A stretch of 64,000 bases of DNA from Perilla frutescens (Eukaryota > Streptophyta > Magnoliopsida > Lamiales > Lamiaceae). The DNA is taken from assembly GCA_026008535.1 (NCBI GenBank), contig BRKX01000014.1:47250506-47314505 (forward strand). Direction: 5' to 3'. The notes under the pieces are model-generated. The model was not told the DNA's origin and made no database searches. It saw only the letters and a program-made list of their open reading frames with translations. The position numbers were made by a program, and so were the translations under genes. Numbering within the stretch: position 1 is the stretch's first letter; each line of letters starts with the position of its first letter. This document shows, piece after piece, positions 11,017-22,649 of this stretch.

Positions 11017-12491
11017 AATCCCCCCACACTTAACCCTTGCTTGTCCTCGAGCAACACAAACAAGAACGAAGAAAACATTAAGAACAAAAACAGACTCAAC
11101 AAGGATGAATGACCAAGCATCAACAACCCAAATCAATGAGAACTCAGAGCATAAGCTGTGTTATATCAATCCACAAACCACCAACCAATTTGTTCAAGAA
11201 ACATGCGAACACTCTGTCAACAAATCACAAGTTATCTTCAACATATAATCGCTCATTTGTCATCAAAATTATCACTCTTCAAGTTCATCACAAATCACAA
11301 GATCTTTCCTTCTTTGGTTGTAATGGGGCTTAGGCGCATGGGGTAGGGTGTTTTTGGCTAATGTGGCTAAGTGAAATCAGGCAAGTGTAAGTATGAATGT
11401 CTCTGTGGAGGGTAGCTGCAACAAAAATCCTTTCTTTTTAGCTTAAAACAGGGCTTCTTTCAAAAGTGGGAGCATATTAAGTTTTGCTCTTCTCCATACC
11501 CTTCTCCTCAATCTTTTCTCCATTTTTTTTTCTTTTTTCTGAAGCTGTGCTTCTTTCATTTTTTTTTATTTATTATTTTTTTATATTTTTTTCCAGGAGC
11601 AGGGTGTAAGAATTTCTGATTCTTTTGTCACTTCCGGCTCTCAATTCTTTCAACATCACAGCTCAAACAACAATTCATACAAAACATGCCTGATTCCAAG
11701 GACAAAAACGGCCAAAAGAAAAGCAAAGGCTATTTTATAGTGGCTGTAAGCAATGAAAATGGATCTATTAAGCTCAAAGGGGCTCACTAATTGACAATGA
11801 ATGGGCAGGGCATTTTCTTTTGGTCTAGTAGCTCGGGTATCCCTAATGCCTTGATCATTTTTTGTGAATGAAACCAAAAGGTAACAATAAAATGACAGCA
11901 AAGCAATTCAAGCATCGAATAGCCTAGTCAGATAACACTCATCAACAAAAAACTTCAAGTTCTTAATTCATGTACGCTCGCAGGCTCAAGAACTCACAAT
12001 TTGTAGGCTTAGAAAATAGTGATTGGAAACATGATTCATCATCCCAGATTTCATCCAAAACATGGCATATTCTATCACAAATTCAACCTATCATCCAGTC
12101 AAACCATTCACAGCTCATCCATCCTTACTCTCATCGATTTAAGCTACCAACACTTAGGCAAAATCCCAAACAAAAACCAAAGATAACTGACTCAAAAGTT
12201 TTCTCTTTTTTGTATTGTTAATTTCACATAGATAAAAACATGAACAACCTTAAGTGTCCCCCCCACACTTGAAAAAGACAGCGTCCTCACTGTAGAAAGG
12301 GGTACAAACCTACTGAAAAGACAACATCAGAAAAAGAAAAACAAAAAACAAACAGTACTCAGGCAAACAAAGATTATCAAGGGAGGGATAAGAGAGAACT
12401 AACTCTGATCCGCCAAATGGCGGATCACTTGCTCCATCACATCCAGGCGACCATCAATCTCATCCAGCCGGCGGCCAAGGCTATCCTCAAG
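11017..12491 (-). other. Athila 3' noncoding region with PPT and a second PPT-like tract
   Basis: The minus strand reads AAGTGTGGGGGGATT immediately before the LTR (11017-11033), the expected plus-strand primer site. A second tract, AAGTGTGGGGGGGACAC, lies at about 12255-12272. Between them the DNA is AT-rich with T-runs at 11520-11590 and no credible ORF, as is usual for the region after the last Athila gene. Confidence 0.65.
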
Positions 12492-13782
12492 TCAAGTGGT
12501 GGCAGTGGTGGCAGTGGTGATCAACTCCTCAATCGCCGGGAGGAGGGAGGAAGCAGCAGGCCCTGCAGAAACAGATCGACGCGGGCCTTCAATGCCCGGC
12601 CGGGTAAGCTGATAATGGCCCTGATCAAACAACAACTTCATAGCAGCAAAGTTCTCCAACCGGAAGAACATGGGAGGCAAAGGATCGGGATCAGAAATAG
12701 GAATACGAAGTCTCTCAGCAAGTAAAGTAACAAAACATCCTAAGGGAGCTCGGCAGAGGGTGTGGTGAGCACTGAAATGCATTCGCTTGGCAAGCCAATA
12801 CCCAAAGTTCACCTTGATCCTAGAATGCATACAATCAAGCAAAAACAACTCTTGCACAGTCACTAAATTCAACATGTCCAAACGACCAAAAACGTTAGCA
12901 GATAAGAACCTATGACAAAAAGTCTAAGGGCATCATCTTTCAAATGGGCTCCCTTAGAGGAGCGAGAACTGTAGGACTCATCTATAGAAAGCCTAGACCA
13001 AGTTTCATTAGCCATTTGAGAGAAAACAGCGGGAACATCACAGAGAGACGACTTATACTCATCTTCAAGCACAGAGGCATCAGACTCAAAACCAAGCACA
13101 ATGTTCAAATTGGTAATCGACATATGAAACTTCCTACCACCTAGCATGAATACAATGGCATGTCTATCCTCGAGCCCCCTCGAGGTATCAAAATCAAAAG
13201 AGGATAAGAATTCCACAACTAATGCACGATGTACATCAACAGAAATATCAAGTAGCTTATCCCATCCAATACCAATGAAGAAACTTCTAATACGATCGTT
13301 AACTCCTAGCACAGCAATATTAGGCCAATCGAAAAGGCGCACGCCAATGAGAACACGGTGAGTGTTCAAGTCGGTACGGCGTTGTACCTCATCCTGTGGC
13401 AGGAAAGCCGGGAGGGCAGAACTTGAAGAAGCTGCGGGTGCTTTTCCCTTTGTCCCTTTCTTTGATGACTTGGCCGGGGCAGAGGTTGAAGGCGGCGGGT
13501 CTGAGACAGGGGAGGGATTGATAGCGCTCTCCGGCGGAGGAGTGGAGGCGCGCGGCGGTGAGGCAGCGGGCGGCGGACTCGCTCGTGAGGTTGAATTGGC
13601 CGGAGAAGGCGGCGGGGATGACTGGGGACCTGTGGGTGATGGTGATTCGGTGGTGAGAGGTTGTCGTCGCTTGGTGGTGGGGGAAGAACCCACCTCGGCC
13701 CGGTGTTTCAGCACACGGTGAAGGAAGGGCGGAGGTTGGTTGATTTCAGGGGGGACAGCGGTCGGAGATGGTGTAGGGGAGG

Positions 13783-15032
13783 TGATACGACCCGAACTCT
13801 AGGAACGAACACACGTCGACACACGTAAGTTTTTGTGTCTTCTATGACTCAAATAATTAAAGATAAAAATATGCGGAAGATAACGGAATAAACTAGACGA
13901 CTAAGACTCAACTAAAATACCTAGACAATGACACACAAAATAACACAAATCCAATGAACAAGGGGGCTGTTATGGACGGCTATGATGAAGGTATTGAGGA
14001 TGGAAATTCGATGATGATGAGTTGGTTTAGAATGGCTTGAGTAGATAGGGTATGATAGAGATACGATGGACTTACGGATTGAACAAGATGATGAACGATT
14101 GGAACACGAACTAGGCACGATGGTGGCTGATCTTGAGGCGGACGAACGGCGGTGATGGAGGCGTCGTGGAGGTGGTTCGGCGGTGGTGGAAGTGATGTGA
14201 ATCACAACCCGAAATTTGCCTTGAATCTCGAACGTACACAAGGCCAAATTCTTTAAGTTGCTCTTCGGATAGCGAGTTTCCGATGATCCCTCGAACGTGG
14301 ACGGCGAATTCCCTTTGTAAAACTTAGAGGTGCTAAATCTAAGAGTATGAATTTAATTATCTAAACTCACAAAAGATTAAACGGGGAGAGACGATATTGA
14401 AAGCAAAGGCTTAATAATCAAATATAGTCTAAAGTAACAATGAGACATGGATCTCCTATTTATAACAATAGGTGGATCGAAAATCCTAAGCTAAAGGACC
14501 GAAAATTATAGTCCAAATCAATCTAGGATTGGTTTTGGATATTTCCTAAACTAGAATTCTATTTAAGGTAGAACTTGTAGATCTTACCTTATCTAAAATC
14601 CTAGTCAACCTATGACTTTGAAATAACCGAAAATTACACCAAAATAAATTAAATAATCTGATCCTAACGATAGTATAATTAAATAAAATAAATACTATAG
14701 TCTAAAAATAAAATAACTACTAGATAAAATCAATAGGACCGAAAATTGGCCTAGTTCAAACTCGGCCGAAACTTCTTCATGCCATGCACATGCACACGTC
14801 CTCTTGCACACATGCACATCTTCATGTTGTGTTCTCCATGTCTTGATCTCCATCTTCCAATGTCAATAAGTTCATCATTTTCAAGATTCCTTGCACTCCG
14901 TCTTCTTCTTCAAGCTTCTTGCGAATTGTAGCTTGCAAATACTCTTGCAACTTCTTAGCTCTTAGTCTTGTGACGGGTCCTTTGAATTGAAGCTCTTCAT
15001 TGACTTCCTCATTGCTATGGATGTCCTCATCA
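13783..15032 (-). repeat. family K copy 1, 3' LTR
   Basis: 1250 bp, TGATACGACCC...CATCA on the plus strand (TGATGAGGACATCC...GTATCA in element sense). PPT 'cagcagggggggaa' on the minus strand at 15033-15046, with the hairpin motif just beyond at 15051-15068. The LTR carries the end of the polyprotein ORF (stop at 14822). Confidence 0.95.
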
Positions 15033-18000
15033 TTCCCCCCCTGCTGAAAAGAATTCGTCCTCGAATTTGAATCCTCATCATGGTCGAATTCATCTGCAAG
15101 AAAAGGAGATAAATCAGCAACGTTAAACGTAGAAGAACACTTATACTCACCAGGTAGATCAATGCGGTATGCATTGTCATTAACACGGCTTAGAACAGTG
15201 AAGGGACCATCTCCACGGGGCGACAACTTGGACTTCCTCAAGTTAGGAAATCGGCCGGGGCTTAAATGAACCCAAACACAATCACCAGGCTGAAAGATGA
15301 CACGTTTGCGCCTCGTGTTGCGTGCGGCGGCAATCCGGGAGCCTTGGTGCTCAATCCGGGCACGTACCTTCTCATGCATCTCTTGAATAAAATCAGCTCT
15401 TTTCATACCTTTAACACTTGTTAGATGCTCAACAGGTAAAGGTAACAAATCATTAGGAGTTAACGGATTAAATCCATAAACTACCTCAAAAGGAGACATG
15501 TTAGTAGAAGAATGCACAACACGATTATAAGCAAATTCAGCATATGGTAAACATTCTTCCCATGACTTCAAGTTATTCTTAATTAGAGACCTAAGTAAAG
15601 CTCCTAAAGTGCGATTCACAACCTCAGTTTGACCATCGGTTTGTGGATGACATGCAGTAGAAAACAATAACTTAGTACCTAATTTTCCCCACAAAACACG
15701 CCAGAAATGTCCTAAAAACTTAGAATCCCTATCACTAACAATAGTACGAGGAATTCCATGCAATCTAACAACATGCACAAAGAACAAGTTGGCAACATGT
15801 ATAGCATCATCAGTTTTCCTACATGCAATGAAATGAGCCATTTTGGAAAACCTATCAACTACAACAAACACAGAATCCTTACCCAACCTAGATCTAGGCA
15901 ATCCTAAGATGAAATCCATAGAAATATCAATCCAAGGAGACGAGGGGGTGGGTAGGGGCGAGTAAAGACCAAATGGGTGTGAAGTGGATTTAGCTTGACG
16001 ACAAGTAATGCAACGACTACACACATTCTCTACATCCTTACGCATATGCGGCCAAAAGAAGTGTTCATGCAGCAAGTTCAATGTCTTATGCACACCAAAG
16101 TGACCCATTAAAGCTCCCGCATGCGATTCTAACACTAATAGCTCACGCATAGAACAAGTAGGGATGCATAATTTCGACTCTTTGAACAGAAAACCATCAT
16201 GCACATAATAACCATCAAATGACCTAGTTTTCGAGCTACATGAGGCATATATGGGGCTGAAGTAGGCGTCCTCTTCATACAATGCTTTAATAGACTCAAA
16301 ACCAAGCATCTTAGCATGCATTAAGTTCAAAAGAGCGTACCTTCTTGATAGGGAGTCGGCGACAACATTCTCTTCGCCTTTCTTGTACTTGATAACATAC
16401 GGGAAAGACTCGATGAACTCGACCCATCACGCATGTCTCTTGTTCAGATTGTTTTGCCCTTTCAAATGCTTCAAACTTTCATGATCCGTGTGGATGACGA
16501 ACTCCTTAGGCCAGAGATAGTGTTGCCATGTGTCCAATGCACGCTTCAAAGCGTAGAGCTCTTTATCGTACGTGGAGTACCTAAGGGAGGCGCCACTTAA
16601 CTTCTCACTGAAGTATGCCACGGGACGTTTTTTCTGCATCAAAACAGCACCAATACCTATCCCGGAGGCATCACACTCGATCTCAAAAGTTTTGGAAAAA
16701 TCAGGTAAACACAAAACAGGAGCAGAACATAACAATGACTTCAAGGTATTAAAAGCATGCTCTTGTTATTTACCCCACTCAAATTTCCGATCCTTCTTAC
16801 TTAGCTCAGTAAGAGGGGCGGCTATACTGGAGAAATCCCGCACAAAACGATGGTAAAACCCAGCTAATCCATGAAAGGATCGAACCTCAGAGGCATTTTT
16901 CGGGGTTGGCCATTCCTCAATCGCTTTGATTTTGGAACGGTCTACCTCAATACCTCATGAACTAACGACAAAGCCTAAAAACACGACTTCATCCATGCAA
17001 AAAGAACATTTAGACAAGTTTCCATACAACTTAGCATCACGCAGAAGACAGAAAACACGCCTAAGATGATCTATGTGCGCTTGTGCATTGTGACTGTAAA
17101 TCAAAATATCATCAAAGTAGACAACAACAAATTTACCAATCACATCACGCAAAACATGATTCATTAACCTCATAAACATGCTCGGTGCATTAGTGAGACC
17201 AAAAGGCATAACTAACCACTCATATAAACCATGCTTTGTTTTAAACGCAGTTTTCCATTCATCCCCTTCATGCATTCTAACTTGAAAATATCCAGATCTC
17301 AAATCTATCTTAGAAAACAAATTAGAACCACTTAATTCATCTAGCATATCATCAAGTCTAGGGATAGGAAATCTGTACTTAACTGTTATTTTGTTGATGG
17401 CGCGGCAATCCATTCACATTCTCCATTCGTTGTTCTTTTTGGGCACTAGAATGACTGGAACTGCACAAGGGCTCATCGACTCTCGGATTTGCTTCTTCTC
17501 TAGCAACTCCTTAACTTGGCGATCGATCTCCTTCGTCTCTTCAGGGGACGTGCGGTACGCCGGTCGGTTGGGCAAGACTGCGTCGGGTACGAAGTCGATC
17601 TGGTGCTCGATCCCACGAACTGGAGGTAATCCACTTGGAATCTCTTCCGGGAACACATCCACGAACTCCTCCATAAGTGGCTGCACGTCACAAGGTAAAG
17701 AAACACCATTAGTAGCACTGTCCTTATAAGATAAAAGAACGAAAGGTAAACCTGCTTTTAGTGCTTTCTCTACGCCTTTAACTGAGATGAACAGGGATCG
17801 ATTCTTCTCTTTGCTTGGGTCTGATCCGGTGGCTTTTCCACGAGCTAAGACATCATTAGGAGGTGTCTTAGGGGCTGCATTGATCGAACTTGAGGTGGAA
17901 CTCGGCGTTGAAGTGGCGGCCGAGTTGGTTCGGGCTGCGGCTGCGGCTTGTTTTGCCCGTTCTTGCTTGAATCTCTCTTGCATTCTTTCTTGATCCTCTG

Positions 18001-19810
18001 CAACGGCTTTAGGAGTGAGTGGCTTGAGTACAGTGGTTCGACCATCTCGAGTAATCGAGTAGGTGTTGGCTAAACCATCGTGAACTGCTTTTCTGTCGAA
18101 CTGCCACGGTCTTCCTAACAGGATATGGGCTGCTTCCATGGGAATAACATCACAAAGAACAGTGTCAGAATAGCGACCTTTAGTAAAAGTAACGTGTACC
18201 AGACCTGTAACTCTGATGGATCCGCGATCTGTGAGCCACTGCAACTTGTACGGTTTTGGATGCTTTGTTGTGGTGAGGGCGAGTTTATCAACGGCATACT
18301 GACTGATTGCGTTGATTACACTCCCACTGTCGATGATTATGGCACAAGTCTGATCTTTGATTGCAACTCGAGTGTAGAAGATGTTTTCTCGTTGCGATTG
18401 TTCTTCGTCTTCACGGTTGATGTTCAGACTGCGAATAGAAACCAAGCTGACATGAGGTAGCTCGACTTCATCATCATCTGGCTCGACTTCAGGGACCTTG
18501 ACTACTTCAGGGGCGGCGTCTTGGGTCTCCTCTTCATCTTCACTGGCTGATTCAAGTCCATTCTGTTCATTGAGGAACAGAACACGCCGGTTTGGACACT
18601 GGTTCTGAAAATGACCCCAACCTTGGCATTTATGACATTGGATGTCACGGGCTCGACTAGGGGCTGCATTCAGCGTTGGAGTGGACTGATTGGGCCGTTG
18701 GAAAGGTGGCCTGGGTGTAGACTCGGGTCTACGGCTTGCTTGCGGTGTAGAACGATCAAATCGGCGTTCCGGAGGGCCGGATTGACCTCGGGGTCGTGTG
18801 GAATCAGTAGAAGGAGTAGGAGGTGATGTGGAAGGTGTACCTTTACTCCAAGATGATCGAGTAGGGGCTGCACTTTGACTGGATCGACGGCGGCCTTCTC
18901 GTAACTGTTTTTCCACAATTGATGCGTATTGCACCATTCTCTCTATGCTTGTGAATTCTTTGAGCTCTACTTCACAGGCAATGTCTGGATTCATACCTTC
19001 AATGTACCGAATGATGGTAGCATTTAAGGTCTCCTCTTTTCCGACTCGATTCAGGGCCGTTTCTAGCTCTTTGTGGTACTCCTCGATCGATCTAGCTCCT
19101 TGCTTGATCCGGTTGAGCTTCTTCTCAAGCTCTCTTTCATAGTGGACTGGGATGAAGCGTCCACGCAAGAATCCTTTCATCTCCTCCCAATTGTCAATGG
19201 GTGGATTTCTGTTTCTTCGTCTTCTTTCTTGCTGCATTTCCCACCAAGTGGCTGCGTAGCCTTTAAACTCCAAACATGCTAGCTGCACCTTTTTAGCTTC
19301 TGAAAAATCATAGCATGCGAAAATCTTCTCTACCTTACGTTCCCAATCAAGATAGATATCGGGATCGTGAAGGCCTTCAAACTCTGGAATGCTCATTTTG
19401 ATGTTGTGGAGCATTCGATCCTCTTCATAGTCATCTCGACTATGACCTCTTCTCGGGCGACGTCCTCGGTCAAATTCTTCAGTATTCTCATCGAAGTATT
19501 CCTCTTCAGGCTCGTTGTGACGCTCTAGACGTTGGTTTCCTCGAATGGGTGGAGGAAAGACGGGTGTTGTTTTAGTGCGTTCAAGGGCATGCAATAAATC
19601 GTCTATCTTGTTGGAGAGAACCTGGTGTTGTCTTTGAACATGCTTAGACAACGCTTCAAAATGGTACTTGGGATCCCACGGTGCGGGTGGATCCGAATAT
19701 GACTCCATGGGTGCTTTGGAAGGGTCTTTGGACGGGTCCAAAGGTGGTGAAGTCGAATGGTGATCGACTGGAGGTGTAGAGGATGATTCGGTGTGGGTTC
19801 CTTTCTTCAT
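14822..19810 (-). pseudogene. family K copy 1 gag-pol polyprotein with four nonsense codons
   Basis: Same architecture as the intact family K proteins: gag (EFEGLHDPDIYLDWERKVE), zinc knuckle CHKCQGWGHFQNQC, protease IIDSGSVINAIS, RT YFDDILIYS, RNase H, integrase and LTR-encoded tail. In-frame stops lie at 17414-17416 (Cys TGC to TGA in MCMDCR), 16955-16957 and 16427-16429 (both CGA to TGA) and 16766-16768 (CAA to TAA). No frameshift is needed, so inactivation was by point mutation. Start chosen at MKKG (19808-19810), right after a conserved acceptor-like TTTTGTAG. The gag linker (SSQSAAPTRSSW) and integrase (YEEDAYF, SKTRSFDG) give subfamily markers. Confidence 0.9.
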
Positions 19811-20745
19811 GATACCTACAAAACGAACAAACGTAAAGAAAATAAGGTAGGTCCTCACTATCTCACGTTCACTCTTTTGTTTTCACTCTTAATTTTACCA
19901 CTCGTGTATCACTCAAAGTGTATGGTGCACAGTGTGTGAAAATCGTGTATATGAAGGTAAGGGAATCGTGTGGTTTGTTTCGAGGAATGACGGGAATGCT
20001 ATTCTCGGAACAAGGATGAATTTGGTATGTGTAGATGAGATACGGGTTGAGTATGTGTGGGTATGGTAGTGGCCGAATGTAGTGTGGTATGGGATGGGGG
20101 TGGTCGATTGTTTTGAAGTATGGATGGGTGTTGGTCGAGTATGGGTAGTAGGAAAGGAAAAAAGTAGATCAATTATTGAAGTCCCAAATAGATTAGGAGA
20201 TCCAAAAATAAATCTAGGTATAAGAAGGAAAGAAATAGAATAGATAAGGAAGAAAGAAAGAGATAAGGTAAGTAGGGGATTTGGATATGTATCAATCTAT
20301 ATGACACAATCTAAATACCTTATTTAGCCTAGACTCTAGAAGGAAAGAACCAAAAATAAAATAAGACACTTAAGGAAGTTACCAACAAGAAATAGAACTT
20401 GTATGGAAAGTTCCAAAAGTAAAACAAACTTGAAGGAAACTACCAAAAATAAGAAAAACTTATTAAGGTAATTACCAACTAACAACCTAGTACCAAAAGG
20501 AAGGTACCAAAATTAAAAATTGCACAAATGGAAACAATGAATTTTCATTTTTTTTTTTTTATCGATTTTTTTTTTTTTGAATTCGATCGCTTTTTTTTTT
20601 TTTTTTTTTGATCGAAGCTTTTGCTCTTTTTTTTTTTTTTTATAACAGGGAACAATACGGAATTAAATTACAACTCGATTGGACGTAAAATAAAATACGA
20701 CACAAAAATCGAACCAAAGCCGACGTGGCTTTGATACCACTTTTA
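19811..20745 (-). other. family K copy 1 leader with PBS
   Basis: The PBS TGGTATCAAAGCCA (minus sense) is at 20726-20739, 6 bases from the 5' LTR, one mismatch from the initiator-Met tRNA PBS core. Then come A-tracts (T-runs on the plus strand at 20550-20642) separated by 'gcgatcgaattc' and 'agcaaaagcttcgatc', degenerate 'ttggtaattacctt / ggtagtttccttc' repeats (20335-20520), and a TTTTGTAG acceptor-like site at 19816-19823. No ORF. Confidence 0.75.
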
Positions 20746-21995
20746 TGATACGACCCGAACTCTAGGAACGAACACACGTCGACACACGTAAGTTTTTGTG
20801 TCTTCTATGACTCAAATAATCAAAGATAAAAATATGCGGAAGATAACGGAATAAACTAGACGACTAAGACTCAACTAAAATACCTAGACAATGACACACA
20901 AAATAACACAAATCCAATGAACAAGGGGGCTGTTATGGACGGCTATGATGAAGGTATTGAGGATGGAAATTCGATGATGATGAGTTGGTTTAGAATGGCT
21001 TGAGTAGATAGGGTATGATAGAGATACGATGGACTTACGGATTGAACAAGACGATGAACGATTGGAACACGAACTAGGCACGATGGTGGCTGATCTTGAG
21101 GCGGACGAACGGCGGTGATGGAGGCGTCGTGGAGGTGGTTCGGCGGTGGTGGAAGTGATGTGAATCACAACCCGAAAGTTGCCTTGAATCTCGAACGTAC
21201 ACAAGGCCAAATTCTTTAAGTTGCTCTTCGGATAGCGAGTTTCCAACGATCCCTCGAACGTGGACGGCGAATTCCCTTTGTAAAACTTAGAGGTGCTAAA
21301 TCTAAGAGTATGAATTTAATTATCTAAACTCACAAAAGATTAAAAGGGGAGAGACGATATTGAAAGCAAAGGCTTAATAATCAAATATAGTCTAAAGTAA
21401 CAATGAGACATGGATCCCCTATTTATAACAATAGGTGGATCGAAAATCCTAAGCTAAAGGACCGAAAATTATAGTCCAAATCAATCTAGGATTGGTTTTG
21501 GATATTTCCTAAACTAGAATTCTATTTAAGGTAGAACTTGTAGATCTTACCTTATCTAAAATCCTAGTTAACCTATGACTTTGAAATAACTGAAAATTAC
21601 ACCAAAATAAATTAAATAATCTGATCCTAACTATAGTATAATTAAATAAAATAAATACTATAGTCTAAAAATAAAATAACTACTAGATAAAATCAATAGG
21701 ACCGAAAATTGGCCTAGTTCAAACTCGGCCGAAACTTCTTCATGCCATGCACATGCACACGTCCTCTTGCACACATGCACATCTTCATGTTGTGTTCTCC
21801 ATGTCTTGATCTCCATCTTCCAATGTCAATAAGTTCATCATTTTCAAGCTTCCTTGCACTCCGTCTTCTTCTTCAAGCTTCTTGCGAATTGTAGCTTGCA
21901 AATACTCTTGCAACTTCTTAGCTCTTAATCTTGTGACGGGTCCTTTGAATTGAAGCTCTTCATTGACTTCCTCATTGCTATGGATGTCCTCATCA
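20746..21995 (-). repeat. family K copy 1, 5' LTR
   Basis: 1250 bp; nearly identical to 13783-15032. GTAAGT (plus strand acttac) at 21033-21038 in U5. Right flank GGAGG. Confidence 0.95.
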
Positions 21996-22115
21996 GGAGG
22001 CGACCGGCATCGGCGAAGATGAGTGTGCCTGTGGTGCTGTTTCCGCGGTCGATAGAGGCGGTGGTTCTGGGACAATGGTCTTTCATTTGGCGGCGGAGGA
22101 TCGCTTCTTTCCCAT

Positions 22116-22649
22116 GGCGGTTGATCGTGAGTATGGGCAGAGAAGTGGGTGGCGGTGGCGGTTGTGGAAAGGCGGGAAGATGAATGGTTGTGTGGTTTCT
22201 GCAAAAAAAAACGAGAAGGGGGGGGGTAAAAATTTGAAAGGGTGGTGAAAGTAATGAAGTGTGGGGTGAAATAGAATTGGGGGTTAGGGTTAAGTGAAAG
22301 TTTAAATCCCCAAATCAACTATAGGCATTTTGCAATTACGGCCCTGTAGACAAACAAATTTCCTAACTCCCCCACACTGGAATTGGCGGTTATTTCCAAA
22401 ACCGCTCCCCTGTATGCGGTGTGCCCATGCGGCCTGGGACACTGTGGTTCCGCCCCCCTTTTTTTTATATATATATATATTTTTTGTTTTTTTAATAAGA
22501 TGGCAGAATTAAAAAGACAGAAAGAAATAGAAAATTAAAGAAAGAAAAAGAATAAAGCGAAAATTGAAAAAGAAATATGGAACAAGAAATCGGGTTGCCT
22601 CCCGAAAAGCGCCGTTAGTTAACGTCGAAGGCTCGACGGTGTGGAGCAG
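22116..22649 (-). other. Athila spacer between pol and ORF-1-like gene
   Basis: Contains a third purine tract on the minus strand (ccagtgtgggggagtt at about 22366-22381), a TA repeat with T-run (22460-22498), and the Athila-typical 'gggttgcctcccgaaaagcgc' at 22593-22613. No ORF is supported. Confidence 0.6.

Larger units (their letters stand above)
13783..21995 (-). mobile_element. family K element copy 1 (CRM-like), TSD GGAGG
   Basis: Length 8213 bp. The LTRs are both 1250 bp (13783-15032 and 20746-21995) and are flanked by GGAGG at 13778-13782 and 21996-22000. I count about a dozen LTR differences (~1%). The element runs leftward: 5' LTR on the right, PBS, leader, gag-pol, PPT, 3' LTR on the left. 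It sits inside the ATHILA ORF-1-like gene. It is complete in structure but coding-dead, with four in-frame stops. Confidence 0.93.
12492..22115 (-). pseudogene. ATHILA ORF-1-like (env-position) gene, split by family K insertion at 13783-22000
   Basis: The gene starts at an ATG at 22113-22115 (MGKKRSSAAK). The frame continues across the inserted element: ...PMPVA at 22001 joins SPTPSPTAVPPEI at 13782 once one GGAGG copy is removed. A Pro/Ser-rich N-terminal region is followed by a conserved core (RVLIGVRLFDWPNIAVLG, FFIGIGWDKLLD, FLSSFDFDTSRG, FHMSITNLNIVLGF) and HALLLDCMHSRIKVNFGYW-type residues. This matches the ATHILA ORF-1 family, a gene of unknown function after pol in Athila elements. 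It is inactive: TGA at codon 11 (22083-22085), a frameshift near 12870-12885, and the 8.2-kb insertion. Confidence 0.7.

Noticed and set aside
13362..13721. Gly/Glu-rich plus-strand ORF
   Set aside because: It is the antisense of the Pro/Ser-rich start of the ATHILA ORF-1-like gene; composition is explained by that gene.
18125..18460. Repeated 111-residue ORFs (also 29618-29953, 36686-37021, 49800-50135) starting MGCFHGNNITKN
   Set aside because: They are antisense shadows of the protease region and recur only because family K pol recurs.
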